64,000 nucleotides of DNA from Actinoplanes auranticolor (GTDB taxonomy: Bacteria; Actinomycetota; Actinomycetes; Mycobacteriales; Micromonosporaceae). Within the stretch, counting starts at the first letter, position 1; each line of letters begins with the position of its first letter. The position numbers and the translations under genes were made by a program. The notes below the pieces were generated by a model. It did no database searches and was not told where the DNA came from. It worked only from the letters and a program-made list of their open reading frames with translations. Where the stretch lies: positions 36,165-100,164 of the forward strand of contig NZ_BOQL01000062.1 in NCBI RefSeq assembly GCF_018332655.1, given 5' to 3'. This document shows positions 53,988-63,121 of the stretch, in pieces.

Positions 53988-55520
53988 ATGCCGTCACATG
54001 CGCCCTGGGCTGGCCGGACGGCGCTTGCGGCTTCTGCGGCCGCGGCCGTCACCGTCCTTCTGCTGTTCTTCCACGCGAGTACGGTGCAGGCCCTGGAAGC
54101 GCCGGTGAGCCTGGGCACCGCCGGTGACTTCTCCGTGCTGGCCGGGGCCGAGCCCACCAACACCGGTTCCAGCTATCTGGCCCAGGATCTCGGAAGGTCT
54201 CCCGACAACACCGCCTCGGGCTTCGGGACCGCAACCGTCATCGGCGAGACCCACCTCGGTGACGCGGTCGCCGCTCAGGCTCAGAACGACCTCACCGCCG
54301 CCTACGACGACGCCGCCGGCCGGACCCCGCTTGCCACCCTCGCCGCCGAACTCGGCGGCACCACGCTCACCCCCGGCGTCTACCAGGTCGGAGCCGCGCA
54401 ACTAACCGGGCCGTTGACTCTCGACGGCCAGGGCGACCCGCGGGCGGTGTTCATCCTTCAGATCGACACCACGTTGACCACGGCGGCGAACAGTAAGGTC
54501 GTCCTCGTGGACGGCGCGTCCGCCTGCAACGTGTACTGGACGATCGGGAGCTCGGCGACGCTGGGGACCGGCACCACCTTCGTGGGCACGATGATGGCTC
54601 AAGCGTCGATCACGATGAGCGCGAACGCCACTCTGCAGGGGCACGCTCTGGCTCGTACCGCCGCCGTCGTCCTCGACTCCAATGTCATCACCGAGCCGGT
54701 GTGCGCCGCCGCGCCCGGGCCGCCCGGGCCCGCGGGTCCGCCTGGGCCCGCGGGTCCGCCTGGGCCGGCGGGATCGCCCGGCGCCCCCGGGCCCTCTGGG
54801 GCTGCCGGCGCCACCGGGATGCCTGGCGCTCCTGGTGCTACCGGCGCGCAAGGCGAGCCCGGCCCGTCCGGCGCTTCTGGTGCAACCGGGGTCCCCGGCG
54901 CGCAAGGCGAGCCCGGCCCGTCCGGCGCTCCTGGTGCTACCGGCGCGCAAGGCGTGCCGGGTCCTTCCGGTGTCCCCGGCGCTGTCGGGGCATCCGGCGT
55001 ACCGGGCCCGGCAGGCGCATCCGGTGCCTCCGGGACCCAAGGCGAGCCCGGTACGGCCGGCGCCGCCGGCGTAGCCGGTGCTGGTGGGGTACCTGGTGCC
55101 CTTGGTGGGCCCGGACCACAGGGCGCGCCGGGTGTACCAGGCGCTCTCGGCCAGCCCGGCGCCGACGGAGCGCCCGGCGAACCCGGCCCAGCCGGTGCGC
55201 CCGGAGCACTCGGCGAACCCGGTGATGCGGGCGCCCCAGGCGTTCCCGGCGCCGATGGAGCGCTCGGCGCGGCCGGGCCTCAGGGCGAGCCCGGTCGGGC
55301 CGGTGCTCTCGGCGTACCCGGTCCAGCCGGCGCGCCCGGCGTCCCGGGGGCGCCCAGTGTCCCCCGCGACCCGAATTCACTCGGCCGGCCCGTCGCTCCC
55401 CGAGGTCCACCGAACCTGCCGGTCACCGGCGACCGCCTGGTCCCCAGCCTCACCGTCCTGGCCCTCGTCATGATCACCGTGGGCGGGTTCATGCAGGTCA
55501 CCCGCCGACGCCGCTTCTGA
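53988..55520 (+). CDS. Ice-binding-domain / collagen-repeat protein with LPVTG wall anchor
   Basis: 510 residues from ATG 53988. Signal peptide: LAASAAAAVTVLLLFFHAS with cleavage near TVQA. Residues about 38-240 match the DUF3494 ice-binding-like beta-solenoid domain: LGTAGDFSVLAGAEPTNTGS, GGTTLTPGVYQVGAAQLTGP, DPRAVFILQIDTTLTTAANS and GTTFVGTMMAQASITMSANA. Residues about 243-455 are roughly 70 Gly-X-Y collagen-like triplets (GPPGPAGPPGPAGPPGPAG, GEPGPSGA). The end is a sorting signal: LPVTG, hydrophobic helix, RRRRF. Probably a sortase-anchored surface stalk; ice binding is family inference and adhesion equally possible. Confidence 0.88.
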   Translation: MPSHAPWAGRTALAASAAAAVTVLLLFFHASTVQALEAPVSLGTAGDFSVLAGAEPTNTGSSYLAQDLGRSPDNTASGFGTATVIGETHLGDAVAAQAQNDLTAAYDDAAGRTPLATLAAELGGTTLTPGVYQVGAAQLTGPLTLDGQGDPRAVFILQIDTTLTTAANSKVVLVDGASACNVYWTIGSSATLGTGTTFVGTMMAQASITMSANATLQGHALARTAAVVLDSNVITEPVCAAAPGPPGPAGPPGPAGPPGPAGSPGAPGPSGAAGATGMPGAPGATGAQGEPGPSGASGATGVPGAQGEPGPSGAPGATGAQGVPGPSGVPGAVGASGVPGPAGASGASGTQGEPGTAGAAGVAGAGGVPGALGGPGPQGAPGVPGALGQPGADGAPGEPGPAGAPGALGEPGDAGAPGVPGADGALGAAGPQGEPGRAGALGVPGPAGAPGVPGAPSVPRDPNSLGRPVAPRGPPNLPVTGDRLVPSLTVLALVMITVGGFMQVTRRRRF

Positions 55521-55822
55521 ACCGGTCTTCCGGCCCCCGCGGTCGGAAGGGTATCGCCTCACCGACGGCCGGCGCTGCCGGACGGCTGCGGACCGGCTGG
55601 CGGACGTTCGGGTCTCAAGGCGCGCGCCCGGGGTGTGTCACTCGCTGCCACTCCTGTCACTGGTGCCACTCGACAGGCTCTTGAGCTGGACGAATATGAG
55701 TGACAGCCGTAGGTCGGCTGTCACTCAAGCGGGCCAGCGCTCCCAGGGACCGTCGGGGACCATCTGGGGACTCACGGTATGCGCGGCTGTGCGCGGGCCT
55801 GCACACTTGTCTTGCAACCGCG

Positions 55823-57032
55823 TCAGGCAGCCCGGGCTTCGGCCGCGTCGAGGGCCGCGCAGGTAGCGCTCACGCCGTCGTCGGCGGCGTCGCGGGTGAG
55901 ATGCCTGGAGAGGTCCACGGTGGTGGCCACGTTCTTGTGCCGAAGGGTCTTCGAAACCACGGCCAGCGGCACGCTCTGGTTGATCATGATGGTGGCGGCG
56001 ACGTGCCGCAGGTCGTGCACCCGGATAGCCGGCAACCCGGCGCCCGCGGTGAGCCGGCGCAGGTGGTCGAGCACATACTGCGGCCGCAGCGGCAGCCCGT
56101 CCGGTCGGGCGAAGATCAGGTCGAGGTCGTCGTAGTGACGGGCGGCCAGCTGCTGCCGGCGCTGGCGGCGGCGTTGCCGCTGCAACGCGTCGACGGCCCG
56201 GGCGAACAGGGCCACCCAGGCCCGGCTGCCATGGGTCTTGGGCGCGTTGAACATACTGCGGCAGTTGTCGACGCTGACCAGCGTCCAGCGCACGAACAAC
56301 GTCCGCGCGTCGACGTCCACATCGGCCCAGTGCAGCCCCAGGACTTCGCCTTTCCGCATCCCGGTGCAGACCATCACGTGGAACAGATCCGCCAGGGGAC
56401 TCTCGACGGTGCGGCAGTGCCGCAGGAACGCGCTGGCCTGGTCAGTGCTCCAGCAGGTGAGCTCGCGTCGCGCCGGTCGGGGATCTCGGCGAAGCGGGCG
56501 GCGTTGTGCGGCAGTCGGTGGTTGCGGCGGGCGTCCTTGAGGGCGCTCGACAGGGTCGTGATGCAGCGGCGCAGGGTGACCAGGCCACGGCCGGCGGCGA
56601 GTTCCCGCTGGACGAACTGGTTGACGTGCTCGTGGGTGAGCCGCTCCAGCGGCGCCGCGCCGAACGCGGGGGGTAGGTCGTTACGGAGGTAGTCGCTGTA
56701 GTGGGTGCACCGTGTTGACTTTGAGGGTCGGTGACTTGGTCGCCAGCCACTGGGTGAGGTAGCTCGCGACCGTTTCGCTGTCGTCCAGGCTGGACGCCGG
56801 CCCGTTCGCACTCGAGCACGTGGCTCAGGGCACCCGATGCCTCGGTCTTGGTGGCGAAGCCGGTGCGGCGCATGGTCCTGCGTTTGTCCAGGCTTGGCAA
56901 GTCGACGGCGAAGGCCCAGCTACCGTGCCGGGCGGTGGACAGCTTCGGGCAGCGGACACCGAGCTGTCGGCCGCGGCTGTCGCGGCAGGCGCAGCAACGG
57001 TAGACCCGGCCCCGGTGTGGATTCGGCCTCAT
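55823..57032 (-). pseudogene. Site-specific tyrosine recombinase, multiply frameshifted
   Basis: The N-terminal arm domain is RVYRCCACRDSRGRQLGVRC and MRRTGFATKTEASGALSHVL. The core domain in a second frame has LERLTHEHVNQFVQRELAAG and LSSALKDARRNHRLPHNAAR. The catalytic domain in a third frame (from 56377) has GMRKGEVLGLHWADVD, HDLRHVAATIMINQSVPLAV and LRHKNVATTVDLSRHL. The C-terminal catalytic residues survive (with Leu-Ser-Arg where Tyr is expected), but the gene is broken. Confidence 0.8.
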
Positions 57033-57364
57033 GATCTCCCCCTCGGTAGAGGTGAGTTGCTGTCACCTCTACCGGTGCCCCGTTCAGCTGCGACAACATC
57101 GCGACATCCCTGCATGTCACCCTGCGTGTGACCGCCGGACTTGTGACCCGGTCAAGGGTGCCTACCGGACCAAGGGGAGGATTTGAAGTCGTGTGGGGCG
57201 GGACGTTTCCGGCCCGAATACGCGGGACAGAAAGACGCGGGCATGCGACGACGCAGATGGTCGGCGAGATTCGAAGCGAACTCGCTATCGTCTGAGGCGT
57301 GCCTTCGGCCCGATCGAGGAGATCGGTTCCAGGCGCGTTTTGTGGGACGCCTTACTGGAGGTCG

Positions 57365-58046
57365 CTGCTCAGTAGTTGACGCCAGCGGGACTCGGCGTAT
57401 CGGAATGGTGGGGTCGACTCGAGGAAATGCCGCACGGCGGGGACCAGCCGGTCTGCGGCGGTCGTGCGGGTAGTGGCCGGCACCGTCGATCTCGAGCAGG
57501 TGCGGCGCTGTCAGCAGGTCGGCCACGTCCCGGGTGCGACTGCTGACACCGCGCTCAGCGCGCGCTTGGTGAGCGGGCGCGGTATCAGGGCCAGGCCCGC
57601 GACGACGGTGAGCGCGCCGGGCAGCGTCGCGGCGCGCAGCATCGGGCTGACCTGGAGGCCGAGGCCGCCGCTGCTGATCAGTGTCAGCCGGTCGGTGCGC
57701 TCGGGGAACTGGTAGGCGAATTGCAGAGCGATACCGCCGCCGAGGCTGTGGCGACGAGGGTCGCCGAGGAGTGCCCGAGGATGACGAGCAGGTCGCGAAG
57801 GGAGGCCGCGAGCGCTCCGAGGGAGTAGTCGCCGGCCGGGGCGTCCGAGTCTCCGTGACCGGGTAGGTCAGGGGCGATGACGGTATGGCCGGCGGCGAAG
57901 CTGTCGAGGACGTGGTCCCAGGTCCGGCGGGTGCCACCCAGCCCGTGGATGAGCAGAAGCGGTGAGCCGATGCCCGCGGTGGTGTAGGCGATGGCACCGT
58001 CCCCGATGCGGACTCGTCCTTCGTGACGAACGGTGGTCCCTGACAT
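57365..58046 (-). pseudogene. Alpha/beta hydrolase, frameshifted
   Basis: It starts normally at 58046: DGAIAYTTAGIGSPLLLIHG, TVIAPDLPGHGDSDAPAGDY and ASLRDLLVILGHSSATLV. The frame then shifts at the nucleophile elbow (expected G-H-S-L-G-G). Later frames carry SSRTRDVADLLTAPHLLEID, GAGHYPHD near 57470. Bases 57033-57364 have no gene I can support. Confidence 0.75.
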
Positions 58047-58115
58047 GAGGGTTTCATGACGTGACTGTCTGCCCTGGGGAGCCTTCCTGATCGGCATGAC
58101 TTCGTGCGGCGGAGA

Positions 58116-59105
58116 TCAGACGGGATGGGTCACGGTTTCGTGGATCTCACGGGCGTCGCGGGCGGCCGTGTCGGCGTCATGGGCGAGGTCGGGGTCGGTC
58201 GCCGGTTGCGGTACGCAGAGCAGTAAAGCCTTGGGTCGTACGGTGACCGTCAGGTCTTTGCCGGGGTCGATGAGGTCACCGTCGAGCTGGCGGGGCTGGG
58301 CGCGTCGGCTGCTGATCTGTACGCGGGTGGCGGTGTAGGTTTCCATGCTCGGTACCCGCTGTTTGCGGCGTAGCACGCCCCAACCGAGGGCTGCCCAGTG
58401 TCGCAGGGTCCGCGGGCTGAGGATGGCGACGTCGAGCAGGCCGTCGTCGGGCTGGGCGTCGTTGAGCAGCCGCATACCGCCTTGGAGCCGGCCGACGTTG
58501 CCGACGATGACGGTGCGGGGCCGGCGGGTGAAGGCCGGCTTGTCGTCGAGGGTGATGCGAAGGTGCATGGGCCGGTCACGGAGATGCTTGGTGGCGCCGG
58601 CGGCGTAGGCGAGCCAGCCGATGTGCTTCTTGGCGGTGTCGTTGGTGGCATCGAGCATGTGGGCGTCGAAGCCCATGCCGGCCATCACGGCGAAGCTCTG
58701 CTCGCCGACGACGCCGACGTCGATGCGGCGGCGTCCGCCCTGCAGCACGACCTCGAGGCCGGTGGCCAGGTCGGCGGAGAGCCCGAGGTTGGCGGCCAGC
58801 AGGTTGCCGGTGCCGGCGGGCAGCACGGCCAGGGCGACCTCGGAGCCGGCCAGAGCGGTCACGCAGGCCATGACCGTGCCGTCGCCGCCGCAGGCGAAGA
58901 CGAGCTCGGCGCCGTCACGGACGGCCTGGGTGGCCTGGCCGGCGCCGGGGTCGTCGACGGTGGTCTCGAGCCACATCGGCTCCGGCCAGCCTTGAGCGGT
59001 CAGCACGTCGGTGATGGTGTGGCGCAGTTCGTCGAGGTCGGGCACCTTCACCGGGTTCACCACGACGGCGGATCGTAGGGGACCGGAAACGGTTGTGACA
59101 TCCAC
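58116..59105 (-). CDS. Diacylglycerol-kinase-family lipid kinase
   Basis: 329 residues: VVVNPVKVPDLDELRHTITD, ATP-binding LVFACGGDGTVMACVTALAG, VLPAGTGNLLAANLGL, GMGFDAHMLDATNDTAKKHI and LLDVAILSP, ending with PRQLDGDLIDPG-type C-terminal signature. DAGK catalytic-domain proteins (DgkB/YegS-like) phosphorylate diacylglycerol or sphingoid lipids at the membrane. It appears monocistronic. Confidence 0.9.
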   Translation of the reverse strand: MDVTTVSGPLRSAVVVNPVKVPDLDELRHTITDVLTAQGWPEPMWLETTVDDPGAGQATQAVRDGAELVFACGGDGTVMACVTALAGSEVALAVLPAGTGNLLAANLGLSADLATGLEVVLQGGRRRIDVGVVGEQSFAVMAGMGFDAHMLDATNDTAKKHIGWLAYAAGATKHLRDRPMHLRITLDDKPAFTRRPRTVIVGNVGRLQGGMRLLNDAQPDDGLLDVAILSPRTLRHWAALGWGVLRRKQRVPSMETYTATRVQISSRRAQPRQLDGDLIDPGKDLTVTVRPKALLLCVPQPATDPDLAHDADTAARDAREIHETVTHPV

Positions 59106-59180
59106 GGGAAGGTCCTTCGCAGTCGGGGGAAAAGCGACCGCCGCCGACCCGCGTAGGGTCGACGGCGGTCGTCAGTGCTG

Positions 59181-59362
59181 TCAGGCGTCGGCGTGCTCGC
59201 GGCTGCCGGACTTTCCCAGCCCCGGCTGACCAGGTAACGGATGGTCAGCAGCACGACGTAGAACCAGGCGCGGTCGGCGCGGAAGTAGTCGCCGCCCGAG
59301 TCGTTGTCGCCGTTACCGTCGACCACGAGGGAAGCGATCAGGACGGCAACCGCGATGACCAC
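59181..59362 (-). pseudogene. Small membrane protein with single-base frameshift
   Basis: GTG 59362 reads VIAVAVLIASLVVDGNGDND, then FRADRAWFYVVLLTIRYLVS-RG. One extra base in the C run at 59220-59223 throws it out of frame. Removing it gives GLGKSGSREHADA and a stop at 59181. The corrected product is about 60 residues with two hydrophobic helices. It could be a real mutation or a sequence error. Confidence 0.5.
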
Positions 59363-59499
59363 GTAGGCGATGAACTAGGTGGACCGCCGTACCGCTTTCG
59401 GGGCACGAGGTTGATGCAGGAAAGCTCCGGAAAGCAACCATCATTCGTTGCCGTCGATGAGGAAATGCCCGGTGCGGGCCTTCCCAAACAGGACGTGTG

Positions 59500-61698
59500 T
59501 CACTCCGGTCGGTCGCCCGTGCCACCTGTGGTCGGGGAGGTGGTCTGCTGGTCGCCGCCGGGGCGGACCGGGCCGGACGTGGCGTGGATGCTGTCGCGGG
59601 CGGCCTGGGCGACCGCCTCGGCGGTGATGCCGAACTCCTGGTAGAGACGTTGGTAGTCGGCGGAGGCGCCGAAGTGTTCGAGGCTGATGATGCGTCCGGC
59701 GTCGCCGATGATGTCGCGCCAGCCCTGGCCGATGCCGGCCTCGACGCTGACCCGGGCGCGCTGGGCGGGCGGCAGGACCTCGTCGCGGTACGACAGGGGT
59801 TGCTGGGCGAACCATTCCCGGCACGGCATGGAGACCACGCGGGCGGCGATGCCCTCGCCGGCCAGCACGTCCCGGGCGTCAAGGGCGATCTGCACCTCCG
59901 AGCCGGTGGCGATCAGCAGCACGGCGGCGTCGTCGCCCGCGCCGGCCAGGACGTAGCCGCCGCGGGCCGCGCCGTCGGCGGCCGCGTATCCGCCGGGGCC
60001 GCGGTCGAGCACGGGCAGGTTCTGCCGGGTGAGGATCATGCCGGCGGGCCGGTCGGTGTGCTCCAGGACGGTACGCCAGCAGACCGCGGTCTCGTTGGCG
60101 TCACCGGGCCGGACGACGTCCAGACCGGGGATGGCCCGCAGCGCGGCGAGGTGCTCGATGGGCTGGTGGGTGGGACCGTCCTCGCCCAGGCCGATGGAGT
60201 CGTGGGTCCACACGTAGGTGGCGGGCAGCTGCATGAGCGCGGCCAGCCGCACGGCGGGACGCATGTAGTCGCTGAAGACCAGGAACGTGCCACCGTACGG
60301 GCGGGTCAGGCTCTGCAGGGCGATGCCGTTGAGGATCGAGCCCATGGCGTGCTCACGGATGCCGAAGTGCAGGGTCCGGCCGTACGGGTCACCGGACCAG
60401 TTGCGGGTCTGCCGCTCGGCCGGGATGAACGACGGTTCCCCGGTCATGGTGGTGTTGTTGCTCTCGGCCAGGTCCGCCGAGCCACCCCACAGCTCCGGCA
60501 GCACCGGGGCGAGCGCGGACAGGATCTCCCCGGACGCCTTGCGGGTCGCCATGCCCTTGGCATCGGGCGCGAAGGTCGGCAGGGCCGCCTCCCAGCCGTC
60601 CGGCAGCCGGCGCTTGAGCAGCCGGTCCAGCAGGGCCGCCCGGTCCGGGTGGGCGGTCCGCCAGGCTTCGAAACCGGGCAACCATTCCTGGTGTACGCGT
60701 GACCCGCGCGCGACGACCGCACGGGCGTGGTGCAGTACGTCGTCCTCGACGGTGAACGAGACGTCCGGGTCGAAGCCGAGTAGCCGCTTGGTCGCCGCGA
60801 TCTCGTCGGCACCGAGCGCGGACCCGTGCGCCTTGCCGCTGTTCTGCAAGGTCGGGGCGGGCCAGCCGATGACGGTACGCAGCTTGATCAGTGACGGCCG
60901 CCCGGTGTCGGCCTTGGCCGCTTCGACCGCGGCGTGCAAAGCGTCGATGTCCTCGACGTACTCGCCGGTGCGGGTCCAGTCGACGGTCTGCACGTGCCAG
61001 TTGTAGGCGGCGTAGCGGGCGGTGACGTCCTCGCTGAACGAGATGTCGGTGTCGTCCTCGATGGAGATGTGGTTCGCGTCGTAGAACACCACCAGGTTGC
61101 CCAGCTGCTGGTGCCCGGCCAGGGAACTGGCCTCGGCGGTGACACCCTCCATGAGGTCACCGTCGGAGGCGATCACGTACACGTGGTGGTCGAACGGGCT
61201 CGCGCCCGGTGCGGCGTCCGGATCCAGCAGGCCCCGCTCCCGGCGGGCCGCCATGGCCATGCCAACCGCGCTGGCCAGACCCTGACCGAGCGGCCCGGTG
61301 GTGATCTCGACCCCGCGGGTGTGCCGGTATTCAGGGTGTCCCGGCGTGGCGGAACCCCAGGTGCGCAGCGCACGCAGGTCGTCCAGTTCCAGGCCGTAGC
61401 CACTGAGGAAGAGCTGCGTGTAGAGGGTCAGGCTGGTGTGCCCGGCCGACAGCACGAACCGGTCGCGGCCCAGCCACTGGTCGTCATTCGGGTCGTGCCG
61501 CATCACGTCGTGGAACAGCAGGTAGGCCAGCGGCGCCAGGCTCATCGCCGTACCGGGGTGGCCGTTGCCGACCTTCTGCACCGCGTCGGCGGCGAGCAGC
61601 CGGGCGGTGTCCACGGCCCGGACATCGAGCGCTTCCCAGCCCACGGCGTCGGCGACCGGAGCGGTGACCTGCCGGTCGAGCTGATGGATCTGGGTCAT
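59500..61698 (-). CDS. tkt: Transketolase
   Basis: 732 residues, slightly longer than usual owing to a 25-residue C-terminal tail. ThDP region KVGNGHPGTAMSLAPLAYLL, TTGPLGQGLASAVGMAMAAR, IASDGDLMEGVTAEASSLAG with FYDANHISIEDDTDI; the second-domain FGIREHAMGSILNGIAL; C-terminal GIGQGWRDIIGDAGRIISLE HFG. It transfers two-carbon units in the non-oxidative pentose phosphate pathway. A transaldolase stump lies directly upstream on the same strand, so this copy has lost its usual partner. Confidence 0.93.
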   Translation of the reverse strand: MTQIHQLDRQVTAPVADAVGWEALDVRAVDTARLLAADAVQKVGNGHPGTAMSLAPLAYLLFHDVMRHDPNDDQWLGRDRFVLSAGHTSLTLYTQLFLSGYGLELDDLRALRTWGSATPGHPEYRHTRGVEITTGPLGQGLASAVGMAMAARRERGLLDPDAAPGASPFDHHVYVIASDGDLMEGVTAEASSLAGHQQLGNLVVFYDANHISIEDDTDISFSEDVTARYAAYNWHVQTVDWTRTGEYVEDIDALHAAVEAAKADTGRPSLIKLRTVIGWPAPTLQNSGKAHGSALGADEIAATKRLLGFDPDVSFTVEDDVLHHARAVVARGSRVHQEWLPGFEAWRTAHPDRAALLDRLLKRRLPDGWEAALPTFAPDAKGMATRKASGEILSALAPVLPELWGGSADLAESNNTTMTGEPSFIPAERQTRNWSGDPYGRTLHFGIREHAMGSILNGIALQSLTRPYGGTFLVFSDYMRPAVRLAALMQLPATYVWTHDSIGLGEDGPTHQPIEHLAALRAIPGLDVVRPGDANETAVCWRTVLEHTDRPAGMILTRQNLPVLDRGPGGYAAADGAARGGYVLAGAGDDAAVLLIATGSEVQIALDARDVLAGEGIAARVVSMPCREWFAQQPLSYRDEVLPPAQRARVSVEAGIGQGWRDIIGDAGRIISLEHFGASADYQRLYQEFGITAEAVAQAARDSIHATSGPVRPGGDQQTTSPTTGGTGDRPE

Positions 61699-61736
61699 GT
61701 CGATGTCCTCACTATGGGGTGAAAGGGGCGTGCCGG

Positions 61737-61960
61737 TCAGGACTGGACGAGCTCGGCCCGTTTACCGGCAATACCCTCGAAAAGCTTGAACAGGTTGGGC
61801 CGGTCGATCAGCCGGTGCAGAGCGACAGCCCCCTCGACGGTGGCTTCGGCGTCGTGGGCCAGATGCGGGTCGACTTCCAGCGACACCCACCCGTCGCGTG
61901 AGTCACCGCGGTCGTACACCGGTCGCAATAGGTCACACGCGGCGCACGTCATGCTGCGGC
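61737..61960 (-). pseudogene. tal: Transaldolase internal fragment
   Basis: ACDLLRPVYDRGDSRDGWVS-LEVDPHLAHDAEATVEGAVA and IDRPNLF correspond to the early part of bacterial transaldolase. The expected IKIPAT active-site strand is replaced by KLFEGIAGKRAELVQS and a stop. Both ends are missing, leaving only about 70 recognisable codons. Confidence 0.7.
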
Positions 61961-62624
61961 CAGGAGCACCGGTCGGTGCAGCTGGAGGCCGGGTGCCGAT
62001 GTCGGCGATTTCGCCGACGATTCGCCGGGCTTGCCGAGCAGGCGAGAGAAGTATCGTCAGGTAGCTGACGCAAATCTGATGGTGTAGAGCTGAGCTACCC
62101 GTCCTGCGAGTGCCCCGCAGGAATACTCGCAAACCCCGCCATGGTGGTCGGCTCAACATCGGACTCGACCAGTAGGACATCGCCGCCGACGCACCGGACA
62201 GCTACCGCGACCGGATCCTGGACGCGTACCGACGCAGGCGCTGACCGCCGCCGCCGGCCGGATACATCGAGCGGCCGGGCGCGAATCTCGATAGCTGGAC
62301 CGGGAAGAACGCTGACGGCACGGCCTTCGTCGGCCGTATCCCGCCGGCCGGCGAGGCGGGTGTGAGTGGCGGAACTTCACACCGTGTATTCGGTCGCCGC
62401 GCAGGCGGCTGGTGCACGTTCGGCGCATAACGAAGTCCCGGCGGGCTGGTCGCTCACCGGGCAACCGTGTCTGTCGGAAATCAGTGGTCGTGTAAGCCGG
62501 TGCGCGGATCGCTGTTGCTGCCGGCCGCGGCTGACCATGTAGTCCAGAGTTGATCCACCCGTTCACCGGGCTACGCCCTGTCCCGTTCCGCAGGCTGGTG
62601 CGCCAGGTTGCCCGGCGCGGCGGC
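61961..62624. other. Gap without supported genes
   Basis: Mixed low-quality frames only; no RNA gene or clear repeat seen. Confidence 0.4.
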
Positions 62625-62796
62625 GACGCCAGCAGGACTACAACACCGGGCATCACAAGGTCCGCGCCCGTGCCGAGCGCTGCGTGGCCCGACTCAAGAC
62701 CTACAAGATCCTGCGCGACTGCCGCCGCCCCGGCCGAACCTTGGCCGCCACCGCATCCGGATCGCCCACCTGCACAACATCGTTCTGGCCGGCTGA
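62625..62796 (+). pseudogene. DDE transposase (IS5-like) C-terminal scrap
   Basis: DYNTGHHKVRARAERCVARL, KTYKILRDCRRPGRTLAA, then after a frameshift IRIAHLHNIVLAG and stop. This is the E-containing C-terminal end of DDE-superfamily endonuclease transposases. Confidence 0.7.
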
Positions 62797-62848
62797 CCAG
62801 CAAACCGCTCACGGACAACGCCCGCGGACCGCGCCACGCAGCTGTTGT

Positions 62849-63121
62849 TCAGGGGGAGGTCCGGCGTCGCTGGTCGGATGCGGCGACCTCTTCGGTACTG
62901 CTGACGACCCAGCGCTCGGTGCGGGTGTCGTAGAGGATGATGTCGCCGTCGTGCAGGACGATCCGGTCGCGGTGGCTGTCCGGGTCTGCGGCGGTGGTGG
63001 CCGCCTGGTCGAATTCCGCGAGGGCAGGGATGACGTCGGCGAGCAGGATCGCCATCGTCATGGTGGGCTCGTCGAAGGCGCGGTTCAGTGTGTCGGCGAC
63101 CTCGTGGGCGGTGGCGGTCAT
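62849..63121 (-). CDS. Small hypothetical protein
   Basis: 90 residues: a helical half (EVADTLNRAFDEPTMTMAIL-LADVIPALAEFDQ) followed by a beta-like segment HRDRIVLHDGDIILYDTRTE-RWVVSSTEEV. It has good codon character. No family recognised; no operon partner. Confidence 0.55.
   Translation of the reverse strand: MTATAHEVADTLNRAFDEPTMTMAILLADVIPALAEFDQAATTAADPDSHRDRIVLHDGDIILYDTRTERWVVSSTEEVAASDQRRRTSP

Noticed and set aside
54700..55360. A CRISPR-like or minisatellite array
   Set aside because: The periodicity is nine bases of Gly-X-Y codons in a continuous reading frame, with no constant repeat/unique spacer pattern.
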